64,000 bases of DNA, taken from the NCBI GenBank assembly GCA_050299835.1, contig JBNKWP010000002.1:186001-250000 (forward strand). Reading direction: 5' to 3'. Of the stretch, positions 26,034-34,801 are shown in pieces. Both the position numbers and the translations under genes were made by a program. Origin of the DNA: JAJDOD01 sp050299835. GTDB taxonomy: Bacteria; Pseudomonadota; Alphaproteobacteria; Rhodobacterales; Rhodobacteraceae. The notes below the pieces were generated by a model that worked only from the letters and a program-made list of their open reading frames with translations, ran no database searches and had not been told where the DNA came from. Numbering within the stretch: position 1 is the stretch's first letter; each line of letters starts with the position of its first letter.

Positions 26034-27926
26034 GTGATCCCTCAACTAAGAATACCTCTCGCAATTTGCCTGGTTTTTTCAGCGGTTTTCGCAGGGCTCG
26101 CGGTTGCCTTCCCCGGGCTTGCCGCGCCGCCCGCCGCTCTTCTTGGGTTGGTTTGCCTCATCGGCACACTTCTCTTCCTCAGGGGCCGGCCCATCGGACG
26201 CAGTTCTGAACTCGCGCCTGTCGGCACCCCAATCGATCAATTGAACGACAATGACCGGTTCCGCGACTTCGCGACCCTCGCCGCAGACTGGCTCTGGGAA
26301 ACCGACGCGGAAGGCCGGATTCTGCATGTTTTCGGTGAGTTGCGGGGGATGAAGGATCAGGACAGCGGGCGGTTCGTCGGCTGTCCCCTGAGCACCTTGA
26401 TGACCGTGCCCGTCGATGGCGGTGCAACCAGACCCTTGGAACTCGAAAGCCGCCGCCCCTTGCGTGGCCTGATTTGCCGGTATGAGGCTATGGACGGTCC
26501 GCGGTTCTGCCGTATTTCAGGACATTCAATCACGAATGACGACGGCGCATTTCAGGGCTACCGTGGAACGGCTGCCGATGTGACGGATCAGGTTCAGCGG
26601 CAGCAAGCCGAGAAAGCCCTGGCATTCTTCGACCCGCTTACCGGATTGGCCAACGGCCGACTGGTGGAAGATCGGCTGGAACAGGCGCTGAATGCCCGCG
26701 CTTTGACCAGGGGCGATGTCGCAGTCATCTGGCTCGACCTGGACGGTTTCAAGTCTTTGAACGACGGTTTCGGTCACGACCTCGGCGACGCGGTTCTGAA
26801 GGAAGTCAGCGTGCGTCTGACGGCTCTCGCCGGACCGCAGGACACGGTCGGACGCCTGGCCGATGACACGTTCGCCGTCGTGCAACCGACAGGAGACCAG
26901 CCCGAGGCTGTGGAACATCTCTGCCGATGCATCCTGAGCAAGATCCGCGCGCCATTCGTGATCGGTCACCAGACAATATCGATCACCGCCAGTATCGGTT
27001 GCGCCATTGCAGAGCCGGGCGAAACGCGCGTCCAGTCGCTTCTTCGCAACGCCGATACCGCCATGTTCCGGGCCACCGAATCCGGTGGTGACACCTATCG
27101 GATTCACGAGACGGAAACGACGGCGGCCATTGCGGCGCGCGTCGCCATGGACCGTGATCTTCGCCATGCTATCGAAACCGACGCCTTGGATACTCGGTTC
27201 CAGCCTCTGATCTCGGCGGCGTCCCGGCAGATTTGCGGATTTGAGGCGATGGTGCGCTGGCCCCGCCCGGGCCATGGCATGGTCTATCCCGGCGAATATC
27301 TTGCTTTTGCCGAAGACACCGGTCTGGTTGTCCCGTTGGGGGAGTTGACCTTGAACGCGGCCTGCCGCGCGGCTGCATCCTGGCCCAACCTTTCGGTTGC
27401 TGTGAACCTGTCGCCAAAGCATCTCCTTCATGACTCGCTGTTCAATTCCATTGTCCGGACTCTTGGCGATTGCTCTCTGCCTGCCCGCTTGCTCGAACTT
27501 GAAATCACCGAAGAGCCCCTGCTCATCGCAGAAGACACGGCTTTGTTCCGGCTGGATGCGTTCCGGGAACTGGGCGTCCGCCTGGTCATCGACAAATTCG
27601 GGTCCGGCACCTCTTCGCTGCGACACCTGAGGAAATTCCGGTTCGACAAACTCAAACTCGACCGCAGCATCGTCATCGGCATCGACCGGGATGAACACGC
27701 CCGAAATCTCTCGCAGGCACTTCTTGGCCTGGCGCAGGCGTTGGAACTGCAAACTGCAGCAGAGGGGGTGGAGAGCGAAAATCAGGCCGAATTCCTGATC
27801 TCGCGGGGGTGCCGGCAATTGCAGGGCAAGTTCTTCGGCATGGCGCTTCCGCTGGAACGGACATTTGCGCTTATCCGCGGCACGGGTGCCGCGCATGACG
27901 CCTCCCGCATCGAGACCGGCCTATAA
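26034..27926 (+). CDS. Degenerate GGDEF-EAL protein with PAS-like domain
   Basis: The 630-residue protein starts at GTG 26034 with two hydrophobic segments (about 8-30 and 34-50), then a PAS-like domain (80-190, DWLWETDAEGRILHV), a GGDEF domain and an EAL domain. The GGDEF signature is replaced by ADDTF (276-280). In the EAL domain the signature is EAM (404-406) and the metal-binding DDFGTGYSS motif reads DKFGSGTSS (520-528), losing an aspartate. Both enzymatic activities are therefore probably lost. A role as a c-di-GMP binding or partner-binding protein is inference. It ends 6 nt inside the convergent SLC13 gene. Confidence 0.88.
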   Translation: MIPQLRIPLAICLVFSAVFAGLAVAFPGLAAPPAALLGLVCLIGTLLFLRGRPIGRSSELAPVGTPIDQLNDNDRFRDFATLAADWLWETDAEGRILHVFGELRGMKDQDSGRFVGCPLSTLMTVPVDGGATRPLELESRRPLRGLICRYEAMDGPRFCRISGHSITNDDGAFQGYRGTAADVTDQVQRQQAEKALAFFDPLTGLANGRLVEDRLEQALNARALTRGDVAVIWLDLDGFKSLNDGFGHDLGDAVLKEVSVRLTALAGPQDTVGRLADDTFAVVQPTGDQPEAVEHLCRCILSKIRAPFVIGHQTISITASIGCAIAEPGETRVQSLLRNADTAMFRATESGGDTYRIHETETTAAIAARVAMDRDLRHAIETDALDTRFQPLISAASRQICGFEAMVRWPRPGHGMVYPGEYLAFAEDTGLVVPLGELTLNAACRAAASWPNLSVAVNLSPKHLLHDSLFNSIVRTLGDCSLPARLLELEITEEPLLIAEDTALFRLDAFRELGVRLVIDKFGSGTSSLRHLRKFRFDKLKLDRSIVIGIDRDEHARNLSQALLGLAQALELQTAAEGVESENQAEFLISRGCRQLQGKFFGMALPLERTFALIRGTGAAHDASRIETGL

Positions 27927-29702
27927 GGGCCAGAACACCGGAATCAGCAATGACGCGATGATCCCCACCGAGATATTGAGGGGAATGCCGACCTTCAGAA
28001 AGTCGGTGAAGTTATACCCACCCGGTCCGTAGACCATCATGTTCGTCTGATACCCGATGGGCGTCGAGAAGGCGGCCGATGCCGCGATCATCACCGCGAT
28101 CACGAGGGGGCGGGGATCGACCCCAATGCTATGCGCAAGCCCGATCGCGATCGGCGTGACGACAACGGCGACGGCATTGTTGGACACAAGCTCGGTCAGA
28201 AACGATGTCAGCAGGTAGACAGCCCAGACAATCGCCCAGGGCGGCAAACCTGTCAGATAGGGCGCGACCGTGCCCACGATCAACCCGATCGCCCCGGTCG
28301 CCTCCAGAGCGGCCCCCACGGCGAGCATGGAAAAGATCAATGCCAATAGCCGCCCGTCAATCACCGAGAATGCCTCATCCGCGTCGATGCATCGCGTCAG
28401 GAACAGCACGGACATGGCCACGATGGCGAGCGCCAGAATCGGAGCCATTCCGATGGCTGCCAAACCCACGATTGCGGCCAGGGCCAAAAGCGCGATCGGC
28501 GCATGCCTCCGACGATACGCCCGCTCGGTCGGCTGCGCGACATTCACCAGCCCCACGTCCGCAGCAAGCCGCGCAATGTCTTCTGACCGCCCTTCGAGCA
28601 ACAAGGTATCGCCCACGCGCACCACAAGATCGTCCAGTTTGCGGCCGATATTCTGGTTTCGCCGATGAACCGCAAGCGGATACACACCATACCGCCTGCG
28701 CAGGCGAAGCGACCCCAGCGTGCGCCCGATGATCGTCGCTCCGGGCGTGATCAGCACCTCAACCGTGGTGGTCTCGACCGAGGACAGCTTGTCCACCAGA
28801 TGCACATCCGGATTATCCTGAAGCCCCAGCAATTCCTCCATTTGGGTACGAAGCACCACGCGATCGCCCGCTTCAAGCACGACCTCTGTCAGATCGCGCC
28901 TGAGCGAAAGATCGCCTCTCAGAACATCCACAAGCCGAACGCCGTCGCGCTTGAACTTGTCCACCTCGACCACCTTCCGCCCGATCAGCACGCTGCCCTC
29001 TGGCACCGCCGCCTCGGTGAAGAACTTGCGTTTGGACCCATCCGACAAAAGGCTCGCCATATTGGGCCGGTCAGGCAGCAGGTGCACTGCGACGAAGCGC
29101 ATATAGATCGCGCCCCAGAGAACCAGCACGATGGCAAGCGGCGTCACCTCGAATATGGTGAAAGGTGCCAGCCCTTCCGCCCGTGCAACGCCATCGACCA
29201 GCAGGTTCGTCGAGGTGCCGATCAGCGTCAGCGTCCCCCCCAGAATTGCCGCGTAGGATAGCGGAATGAGCAACTTGCTGACCGACAGTTTCAGCCTCCG
29301 TGCAAGTTGCACGAAAACCGGGATCATAACCAGGACGACAGGCGTATTGTTGACGAATGCCGAGGCCACGATCACCAGTGCCATGAGTGCGAAGATCGCA
29401 AGAGCGGGATGCGTATCCGCCCGTGCTTCCGCCATGGTTGTGAACCAAACCAGCGCACCGGTCCGCACCAAAGCCCCCATCACGATGAACATGGCAAGAA
29501 TGGTCCAGGGCGCCGGGTTGGCAAGCACCTCGACCGCATCTTCATATGGCAGCACCCCCATGACCAGAAGCGCCGCCGCGCCAGCAATCGCCGTCACCTC
29601 GGGCGGATAGGTCTCCCGCACGAAAAGCACGAACATGATCGCGACGACCCCAAGGGCAAGGAAAGCTTCCGTTGTCTGCGAAAGGGAAAGAAAATCAGCC
29701 AT
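27921..29702 (-). CDS. SLC13-family anion permease with two TrkA-C (RCK_C) domains
   Basis: The 593-residue protein is built as an N-terminal membrane half (about five helices), a soluble middle (about 210-390) with two RCK_C domains (RKFFTEAAVPEGSVLIGR and SVETTTVEVLITPGATIIGR), and a C-terminal membrane half. The paired motifs FVNNTPVVLVMIPV and ELVSNNAVAVVVTPIA are the SLC13/DASS SNT-type substrate and sodium sites. This architecture is found in sodium-coupled sulfate or dicarboxylate carriers. Which anion is carried is not certain. Confidence 0.85.
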   Translation of the reverse strand: MADFLSLSQTTEAFLALGVVAIMFVLFVRETYPPEVTAIAGAAALLVMGVLPYEDAVEVLANPAPWTILAMFIVMGALVRTGALVWFTTMAEARADTHPALAIFALMALVIVASAFVNNTPVVLVMIPVFVQLARRLKLSVSKLLIPLSYAAILGGTLTLIGTSTNLLVDGVARAEGLAPFTIFEVTPLAIVLVLWGAIYMRFVAVHLLPDRPNMASLLSDGSKRKFFTEAAVPEGSVLIGRKVVEVDKFKRDGVRLVDVLRGDLSLRRDLTEVVLEAGDRVVLRTQMEELLGLQDNPDVHLVDKLSSVETTTVEVLITPGATIIGRTLGSLRLRRRYGVYPLAVHRRNQNIGRKLDDLVVRVGDTLLLEGRSEDIARLAADVGLVNVAQPTERAYRRRHAPIALLALAAIVGLAAIGMAPILALAIVAMSVLFLTRCIDADEAFSVIDGRLLALIFSMLAVGAALEATGAIGLIVGTVAPYLTGLPPWAIVWAVYLLTSFLTELVSNNAVAVVVTPIAIGLAHSIGVDPRPLVIAVMIAASAAFSTPIGYQTNMMVYGPGGYNFTDFLKVGIPLNISVGIIASLLIPVFWPL

Positions 29703-29735
29703 ATCGCCGAACTCTCGCCGGAAAACACCAGCGCA

Positions 29736-29915
29736 TCAAGCGGTCTCACCGCATTGCGGACGTGACTGTATCAGGAAGACAGTAAGGGACGTGACCAACA
29801 TTGCCGCCCAGAGCCATCCCAAATCGCTCACGCCTGGGATCGACAACGGGCCGAGCACACCGATTGCAGCAAAGGGGAAAAAGACAAAGATCATGGCCGA
29901 GCTGCTGTCTTGCAT
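29736..29915 (-). CDS. Small two-helix membrane protein (59 aa), uncertain
   Basis: An ATG at 29915 opens a 59-codon frame with two hydrophobic stretches, MIFVFFPFAAIGVLGPL and LGWLWAAMLVTSLTVFLI, separated by a short SIPGVSDLG turn. A TTG at 29972 would add 19 residues. No good ribosome site precedes either start. The amphipathic arrangement looks like a real membrane hairpin, but coding potential is judged only by eye and no family is recognised. It lies between ymdB and the SLC13 gene on the same strand. Confidence 0.35.
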   Translation of the reverse strand: MQDSSSAMIFVFFPFAAIGVLGPLSIPGVSDLGWLWAAMLVTSLTVFLIQSRPQCGETA

Positions 29916-30039
29916 CTGGAGATCGGGAAATGTCAGCCCAACCGCGCTATCCCGCGATACAGGCAAACGCAAGATATCTCAGAACTTTCTATCATTCCTT
30001 GCGGGAAGTCTCCGAGGGAGACGGCCCCCCTGAAACCCC

Positions 30040-30846
30040 TCAGGCCTGCGCCAAGACGCCCCCGTCGCGGACCGGCACGATGCTTTCGGCTTTGCCTGTC
30101 CGGTCATTGGTCACCACCAACGCGCCGGAAAGCGTCGCCTCGCCCGTCGCCGGTTGGAACCGTCCCTTTCCCATGCCGGTGATGAAGCGCCTGAGCGGTT
30201 CGTCCTTCTGCATTCCGATGACAGAGTTGTAGTCTCCGCACATGCCCGCATCGGTCATGTAGGCCGTACCACCCGGCAGAACCAAGCAATCGCCCGTGGG
30301 GACATGGGTGTGCGTGCCGATCACCGCGCTGACCTTGCCATCGCAGAAATGACCCATCGCCATCTTCTCCGAAGTGGCCTCGCAATGAACATCGACGAGG
30401 CTCGCCTGGACCAGCCCGCCCGGCGGATGCTGCTTGAGGACCCTCTCAACAGCAGAAAACGGATCGTCGAAGGGCCGTTTCATGAACACCTGTCCCAGGA
30501 CCTGAGCAACAAGTATTTTTCGCCCCCCCGGGGCATCGAAAACCCGCGCGCCCACACCCGGAGCAGCTTTCGAGAAATTCAGCGGCCGGAGAATGCGCGG
30601 CTCCTTCTCAATACCCGCAAGCATGTCGCGCTGATCGAAAGCATGGTCGCCCAGCGTCAGAACATCCGCCCCGGCCTCCAGCAAACTCTTCGCATGATCC
30701 GTGGAAATACCGACCCCAGAAGTCGCGTTCTCCGCATTGACGATCACGAAATCCGCCTTCAGCCGCGCGCGCAGCCCCGACAGCCGGTCGGTGATCGCCG
30801 CACGCCCCGCACGCCCCATGACGTCGCCAAGAAAAAGCACTCGCAT
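30040..30846 (-). CDS. ymdB: YmdB-family metallophosphoesterase (TIGR00282 type)
   Basis: Family members are dinuclear-metal phosphodiesterases acting on 2-prime,3-prime-cyclic nucleotides. The 268-residue protein has the ligand motifs MRVLFLGDVMGRAGR, NAENATSG, LGDHAFDQRD, the VDVHCEATSEK block and GTHTHVPTGD in the family order, and ends with DRTGKAESI. It is 64 nt downstream of the 5-formyl-THF cyclo-ligase gene, a neighbourhood often seen in alphaproteobacteria. Confidence 0.92.
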   Translation of the reverse strand: MRVLFLGDVMGRAGRAAITDRLSGLRARLKADFVIVNAENATSGVGISTDHAKSLLEAGADVLTLGDHAFDQRDMLAGIEKEPRILRPLNFSKAAPGVGARVFDAPGGRKILVAQVLGQVFMKRPFDDPFSAVERVLKQHPPGGLVQASLVDVHCEATSEKMAMGHFCDGKVSAVIGTHTHVPTGDCLVLPGGTAYMTDAGMCGDYNSVIGMQKDEPLRRFITGMGKGRFQPATGEATLSGALVVTNDRTGKAESIVPVRDGGVLAQA

Positions 30847-30910
30847 TTCGCTGGCCTAGACCGCAACCTCCTTCATGGCAAGGGGCATGGGACCAATTGC
30901 AACCGGAGGT

Positions 30911-31465
30911 CTAACCTTCGACGTGGAGGATTCCGGCTTCGGTGACGATCATGTCCAATGGCTGATCGGTCGGCTCCGCGGGCAGCGGGTCCGTCACTCT
31001 TTGCGCCTCGAAGGCATAGCCGATGGCCGTCACGGGACCTGCCGCGCGCAGTCCTTCCAGCGTCCGGTCATAGTGCCCGGCCCCATAGCCCAGCCGGTGA
31101 CCACGCATATCGAAGGCCAGCATCGGCACGACCAGAACACGCGGCACGACATCTTCTGTCCCGGCAGGAACCGGAACGCCGAAGCCGTCCTTCTCCATGA
31201 CCGCCTGCGGCGTCCAGCGCCGGAAGGTCAGTCCCGTGCCCCGCCCATGCGTCAGGGGCAGGCACACAATCCGCGTCGCAGACATATCTTCCATAACCGG
31301 GCGCGGGTCGATTTCGGACCGGATCGGCCAGAAGAAAGACACCGGGCCTTCGGTTTCATTTAAGACATCGCGAAGGAATGTCCGTGCCGGTGCCTGGTCG
31401 ACGCCATCGACCGCTTTTTGCCGCCGCTCGGCGACCAGTTTCCGAAGATCATTCTTGTCCATCAT
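30911..31465 (-). CDS. 5-formyltetrahydrofolate cyclo-ligase
   Basis: The enzyme returns 5-formyl-THF to 5,10-methenyl-THF using ATP. The 184-residue protein shows the N-terminal LRKLVAERR helix, FFWPIRSEIDPRP, and the nucleotide/folate loop RLGYGAGHYDRTL, which is the family signature. The ATG at 31465 overlaps the mgtE stop codon (ATGA). In many proteobacteria 6S RNA lies just upstream of this gene, but here mgtE does and I see no 6S-like structure. Confidence 0.92.
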   Translation of the reverse strand: MMDKNDLRKLVAERRQKAVDGVDQAPARTFLRDVLNETEGPVSFFWPIRSEIDPRPVMEDMSATRIVCLPLTHGRGTGLTFRRWTPQAVMEKDGFGVPVPAGTEDVVPRVLVVPMLAFDMRGHRLGYGAGHYDRTLEGLRAAGPVTAIGYAFEAQRVTDPLPAEPTDQPLDMIVTEAGILHVEG

Positions 31466-32844
31466 AACAGCACCACCGAAGCCAGACCGAGGAAGACGAA
31501 GAACCCGACCACGTCAGTCACCGTGGTGACGAACGTGCCCGAGGCCAATGCGGGATCGACACCGGCACGCTCCAAGGCCAGAGGCACCAGCACACCGGCC
31601 AATCCCGCAACCAGCAGATTGACGATCATGGCTACGGCGATGACGACACCGATCATCGGAGTTCCGAACCAGATCAAGCCGACAATTCCCATGATGACCG
31701 CGAAGATCACGCCATTGAGCAAACCGGCCACGCTTTCCCGCCGGATCACGCGAAGCGCGTTCGACCCGGTCAGGTCGCGCGTCGCCAGCGCCCGGACCGC
31801 GACCGTCATCGACTGGGTCGCGGCATTGCCGCCCATCGAGGCCACGATGGGCATCAGCACGGCCAGCGCGACGATTGCCGTCAGCACATCTTCAAAGAGC
31901 GAAATGACAATCGACGCCAGGATGGCGGTGCCAAGGTTCACCGCCAGCCAGGGAAAACGGCGCCGCACGATCTCCAGCGTCGAGTTCGACAGGCTTTCGT
32001 CCCCTACCCCTGCAAGGCGGAACACGTCCTCCTCGTGCTCCTCGTCGAGAACCGCCATTGCGTCGTCGATGGTGATCACACCCGCCAACCGCCCGTCATC
32101 ATCCGTCACCGGCGCGGAAATAAGATGGTACTGGTTGAAGGCATAGGCCACGTCACCTTCCAACTGATCAACCGTGAATGTGCGGAAAATCTCTTCCACC
32201 AACTCGACAAGAGGCGTTGTTCTGGGTGACGACATCAGCCGACCAAGGGTGACGTAGCTCACCGGTCGATACCGGGGATCGACCAGAATGATGTGGTAGA
32301 ATTGCTCCGGCAAATCGTCCTGCGCGCGAAGGAAATCGATGGCGTCGCCCACCGTCCAGTATTCCGGCGCGGTGACCACTTCGCGTTGCATCAGGCGACC
32401 GGCAGAAAACTCGGGATAGGACAGCGCCCGCTCGACCGCGACCCGGTCGCTGTCCTCCAGGACGTCGAGCAACGCCTCCTGCTGCGGCTCGTCCAGATCC
32501 TCGATCAGATCGACCACATCGTCCGATTCGAGTTCGCGGACCGCCTCGGCCAGTTGCTCCGGCGTGATGAACTGAATGACGCTTTCGCGCAGATCCTCCT
32601 CAAGCTCGGAGAGAACTTCACCGTCGATCAGATCTCCGGCAAGGAGCAGAATCTCGCGCCGTTCGCCGCCTTCGAGCTGTTCCAGAAGGTCGGCAATATC
32701 GGCCGGGTGCAAAGGCTCGAACAGCTCTCGCAGCCGATCGGCATCGCCCGTGGCAATGGCCAGCCGAACGCCGGAGACACGGTTGTCGTCCAACTCGTTG
32801 CTGTCTTCCTGCTCTTCCTCGGTCTGGACTGCTTCTTCGCTCAT
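31462..32844 (-). CDS. mgtE: Magnesium transporter MgtE
   Basis: MgtE is a Mg-gated magnesium channel of the inner membrane. From the ATG at 32844 (MSEEAVQTEEEQED) it is 460 aa: an acidic MgtE_N superhelical domain (about 30-150), two CBS domains (about 155-275, including TAPEYWTVGDAIDF and SAPVTDDDGRLAGVI), a connecting helix, and five membrane helices with the pore motif VLMPIVASMGGNAATQ. The very acidic N-terminal domain fits Mg sensing. No M-box-like leader fits in the 77-bp gap to guaD. Confidence 0.95.
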   Translation of the reverse strand: MSEEAVQTEEEQEDSNELDDNRVSGVRLAIATGDADRLRELFEPLHPADIADLLEQLEGGERREILLLAGDLIDGEVLSELEEDLRESVIQFITPEQLAEAVRELESDDVVDLIEDLDEPQQEALLDVLEDSDRVAVERALSYPEFSAGRLMQREVVTAPEYWTVGDAIDFLRAQDDLPEQFYHIILVDPRYRPVSYVTLGRLMSSPRTTPLVELVEEIFRTFTVDQLEGDVAYAFNQYHLISAPVTDDDGRLAGVITIDDAMAVLDEEHEEDVFRLAGVGDESLSNSTLEIVRRRFPWLAVNLGTAILASIVISLFEDVLTAIVALAVLMPIVASMGGNAATQSMTVAVRALATRDLTGSNALRVIRRESVAGLLNGVIFAVIMGIVGLIWFGTPMIGVVIAVAMIVNLLVAGLAGVLVPLALERAGVDPALASGTFVTTVTDVVGFFVFLGLASVVLL

Positions 32845-32921
32845 GCTCGGCCTTTGCGCTTGTGGCTCGCTTCTATCCCGCCCCATGGACAAGCTCAACG
32901 CAACATGGCTTAGGTTTCGAT

Positions 32922-34211
32922 ATGACAGACACACGCGAACTTCTGATCGGTCGAACCGTTCCGCTGTCCCCCGACAGCTCTCTGGCCATCGGGTACGATA
33001 GCCGTGGTGGCGTGCTGATAAGAGATGGCAAGATCGAAATGATGGGCCATGCCGCAGACATGCAGGCACGTTTTCCGGACGTGCCCGTGACCGATTACGG
33101 CGATGGCCTGATCCTGCCCGGGTTCGTCGATGCCCATGTTCACTATCCGCAAACCGCGATTGTCGCCAGTTGGGGCAAGCGCCTGATCGACTGGCTGAAC
33201 ACCTATACCTTCCCCGAGGAAATGCGCTTCGGCGATCCCGACTATGCCGCCGAGATTGCCTCGCGTTTCTTCGATATTTCTCTCGCCAACGGCACGACCA
33301 CGGTGGCCAGCTTCTGCACCATCCACCCCGAAAGCGTGGACGCCTTCTTTGCCGAGGCGCGGCGGCGAGGTGTCGCCGCCGTTGCCGGGAAAACCTGCAT
33401 GGACCGGAACGCACCGGACGGGCTGCGCGACACGGTGGCGTCGGCCTATGATGACAGTGAAGCCCTGCTGAACAAGTGGCACGGCAAGGGACGTCTGCGT
33501 TACGCGATCACGCCAAGATTCTCGCCCACCTCCTCGCGTGAACAACTCGAAGCACTCGGCGCGCTCTGGGCCCTCAATCCGGACTGCGTCATGCAAACGC
33601 ATCTCTCCGAACAGCCCGATGAAATCGCCTGGGTCGCCGAGTTGTTTCCCGAAGCCCGCGACTATCTCGACACCTACGAAATGACAGGGCTGTTCGGCTT
33701 TGGCGGGGTCTACGGCCACGCCATTCACCTGACCGACCGGGAACGGGCAAGATTGGCTGAAGTCGATGCCGCGGTGGCGCATTGCCCCACTTCGAACACG
33801 TTCATCGGTTCTGGCCTGTTCGATATGGAGTATTTCCTGCGCATCATGGAAAAGCGCGTTGGGCTTGGTACGGACACCGGGGGCGGCTCATCCTTTTCGA
33901 TGCTCCGCACGATGGCAGCAGCCTATGAGATCGCACAGCTTCGTGGAGTTGCCCTGCATCCAAGAGAGTTGCTCTGGCTTGCAACGGAAGGCTCTGCGGA
34001 AGCGCTCCGCCTGAACGACAGGATCGGCAAGCTCGCCCCCGGCTACGACGCCGACCTCGTCATCCTCGACCTCGCCTCGACGCCCGCCATCGCCCAACGC
34101 AGTGCCCGGGCGGAAACGATCTGGGAGGCCGTCTTCCCAACAATCATGATGGGGGACGACCGCGCCATAAAGGACACGCGCGTCGCTGGCGTTTCCATCC
34201 ACGCATGCTGA
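32922..34211 (+). CDS. guaD: Guanine deaminase
   Basis: GuaD deaminates guanine to xanthine. The 429-residue amidohydrolase starts at ATG 32922 (MTDTRELLIGRTVPL) and shows the metal motif FVDAHVHYPQ, GTTTVASFCTIHPES, KTCMDRNAP, MQTHLSEQPDEI, and AHCPTSNTFIGSGLF with the catalytic GLGTDTGGG, all characteristic of bacterial guanine deaminase. It is divergent from mgtE and overlaps the LysE-type exporter gene by 7 nt. Confidence 0.95.
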   Translation: MTDTRELLIGRTVPLSPDSSLAIGYDSRGGVLIRDGKIEMMGHAADMQARFPDVPVTDYGDGLILPGFVDAHVHYPQTAIVASWGKRLIDWLNTYTFPEEMRFGDPDYAAEIASRFFDISLANGTTTVASFCTIHPESVDAFFAEARRRGVAAVAGKTCMDRNAPDGLRDTVASAYDDSEALLNKWHGKGRLRYAITPRFSPTSSREQLEALGALWALNPDCVMQTHLSEQPDEIAWVAELFPEARDYLDTYEMTGLFGFGGVYGHAIHLTDRERARLAEVDAAVAHCPTSNTFIGSGLFDMEYFLRIMEKRVGLGTDTGGGSSFSMLRTMAAAYEIAQLRGVALHPRELLWLATEGSAEALRLNDRIGKLAPGYDADLVILDLASTPAIAQRSARAETIWEAVFPTIMMGDDRAIKDTRVAGVSIHAC

Positions 34212-34801
34212 CCTTCGCCATCGCGATCCTGTTCCTCGTCGGAACCCCCGGCCCCGGTGTGCTGTCGCTCGCGGGTGTTGGCTCGGCCTATGGCTACCGG
34301 GACGGGCTACGCTACATGGTGGGATTGTTCATCGGCAATTTCGCGGTCGCTCTGGCCGTCCTCACCGGGCTTGCCGCTGTAATGCTGGCCATGCCCGGCC
34401 TGCGCACAGCCCTTGCCACTGCCTCGGCGCTCTACCTGCTCTGGCTCGCCTACAAGATCGCCTTCGCCGGCGCCCGCGTTGCATTCATCGAACGGCCAGC
34501 GCCACCGGGCGTCATAGGAGGGCTCACCCTACAGGCGATCAACCCCAAGGCATATGCCGTCAGCACGGCCATTTTCACCAACTTCCCGTTCATGCCCGAG
34601 AACCCCGCACTCGAAGCATCTCTGAAACTCATCATTTTCAACGCCTTGTGGATCGTCATTCACGTTTTTTGGCTCTGGCTCGGCGTCACCATCCGCAGAT
34701 TGGAACTGCCCGAACGCATCCAGAGGCGGATCAATATCGGTATGGCGGCGGCAATGCTCGCTGTCGTCCTTCTCGCGGCCTTGACAGCGGCTGGCAGCTA
34801 A
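34205..34801 (+). CDS. LysE family translocator
   Basis: The 198-residue protein has six predicted membrane helices and the LysE/RhtB N-terminal signature FLVGTPGPGVLSLAGVGSAYG followed by GYRDGLRYMVGLFIG. Family members export amino acids or related small metabolites. It overlaps guaD by 7 nt, so it could be an exporter linked to purine breakdown, but that is inference. Its stop overlaps the end of the convergent 8-oxoguanine deaminase gene. Confidence 0.85.
   Translation: MLTFAIAILFLVGTPGPGVLSLAGVGSAYGYRDGLRYMVGLFIGNFAVALAVLTGLAAVMLAMPGLRTALATASALYLLWLAYKIAFAGARVAFIERPAPPGVIGGLTLQAINPKAYAVSTAIFTNFPFMPENPALEASLKLIIFNALWIVIHVFWLWLGVTIRRLELPERIQRRINIGMAAAMLAVVLLAALTAAGS

Noticed and set aside
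30847..31500. 6S RNA next to the 5-formyl-THF cyclo-ligase gene
   Set aside because: The gene is flanked by mgtE with a 4-nt overlap and by a 64-bp gap, too little space for a 6S RNA of about 160 nt.
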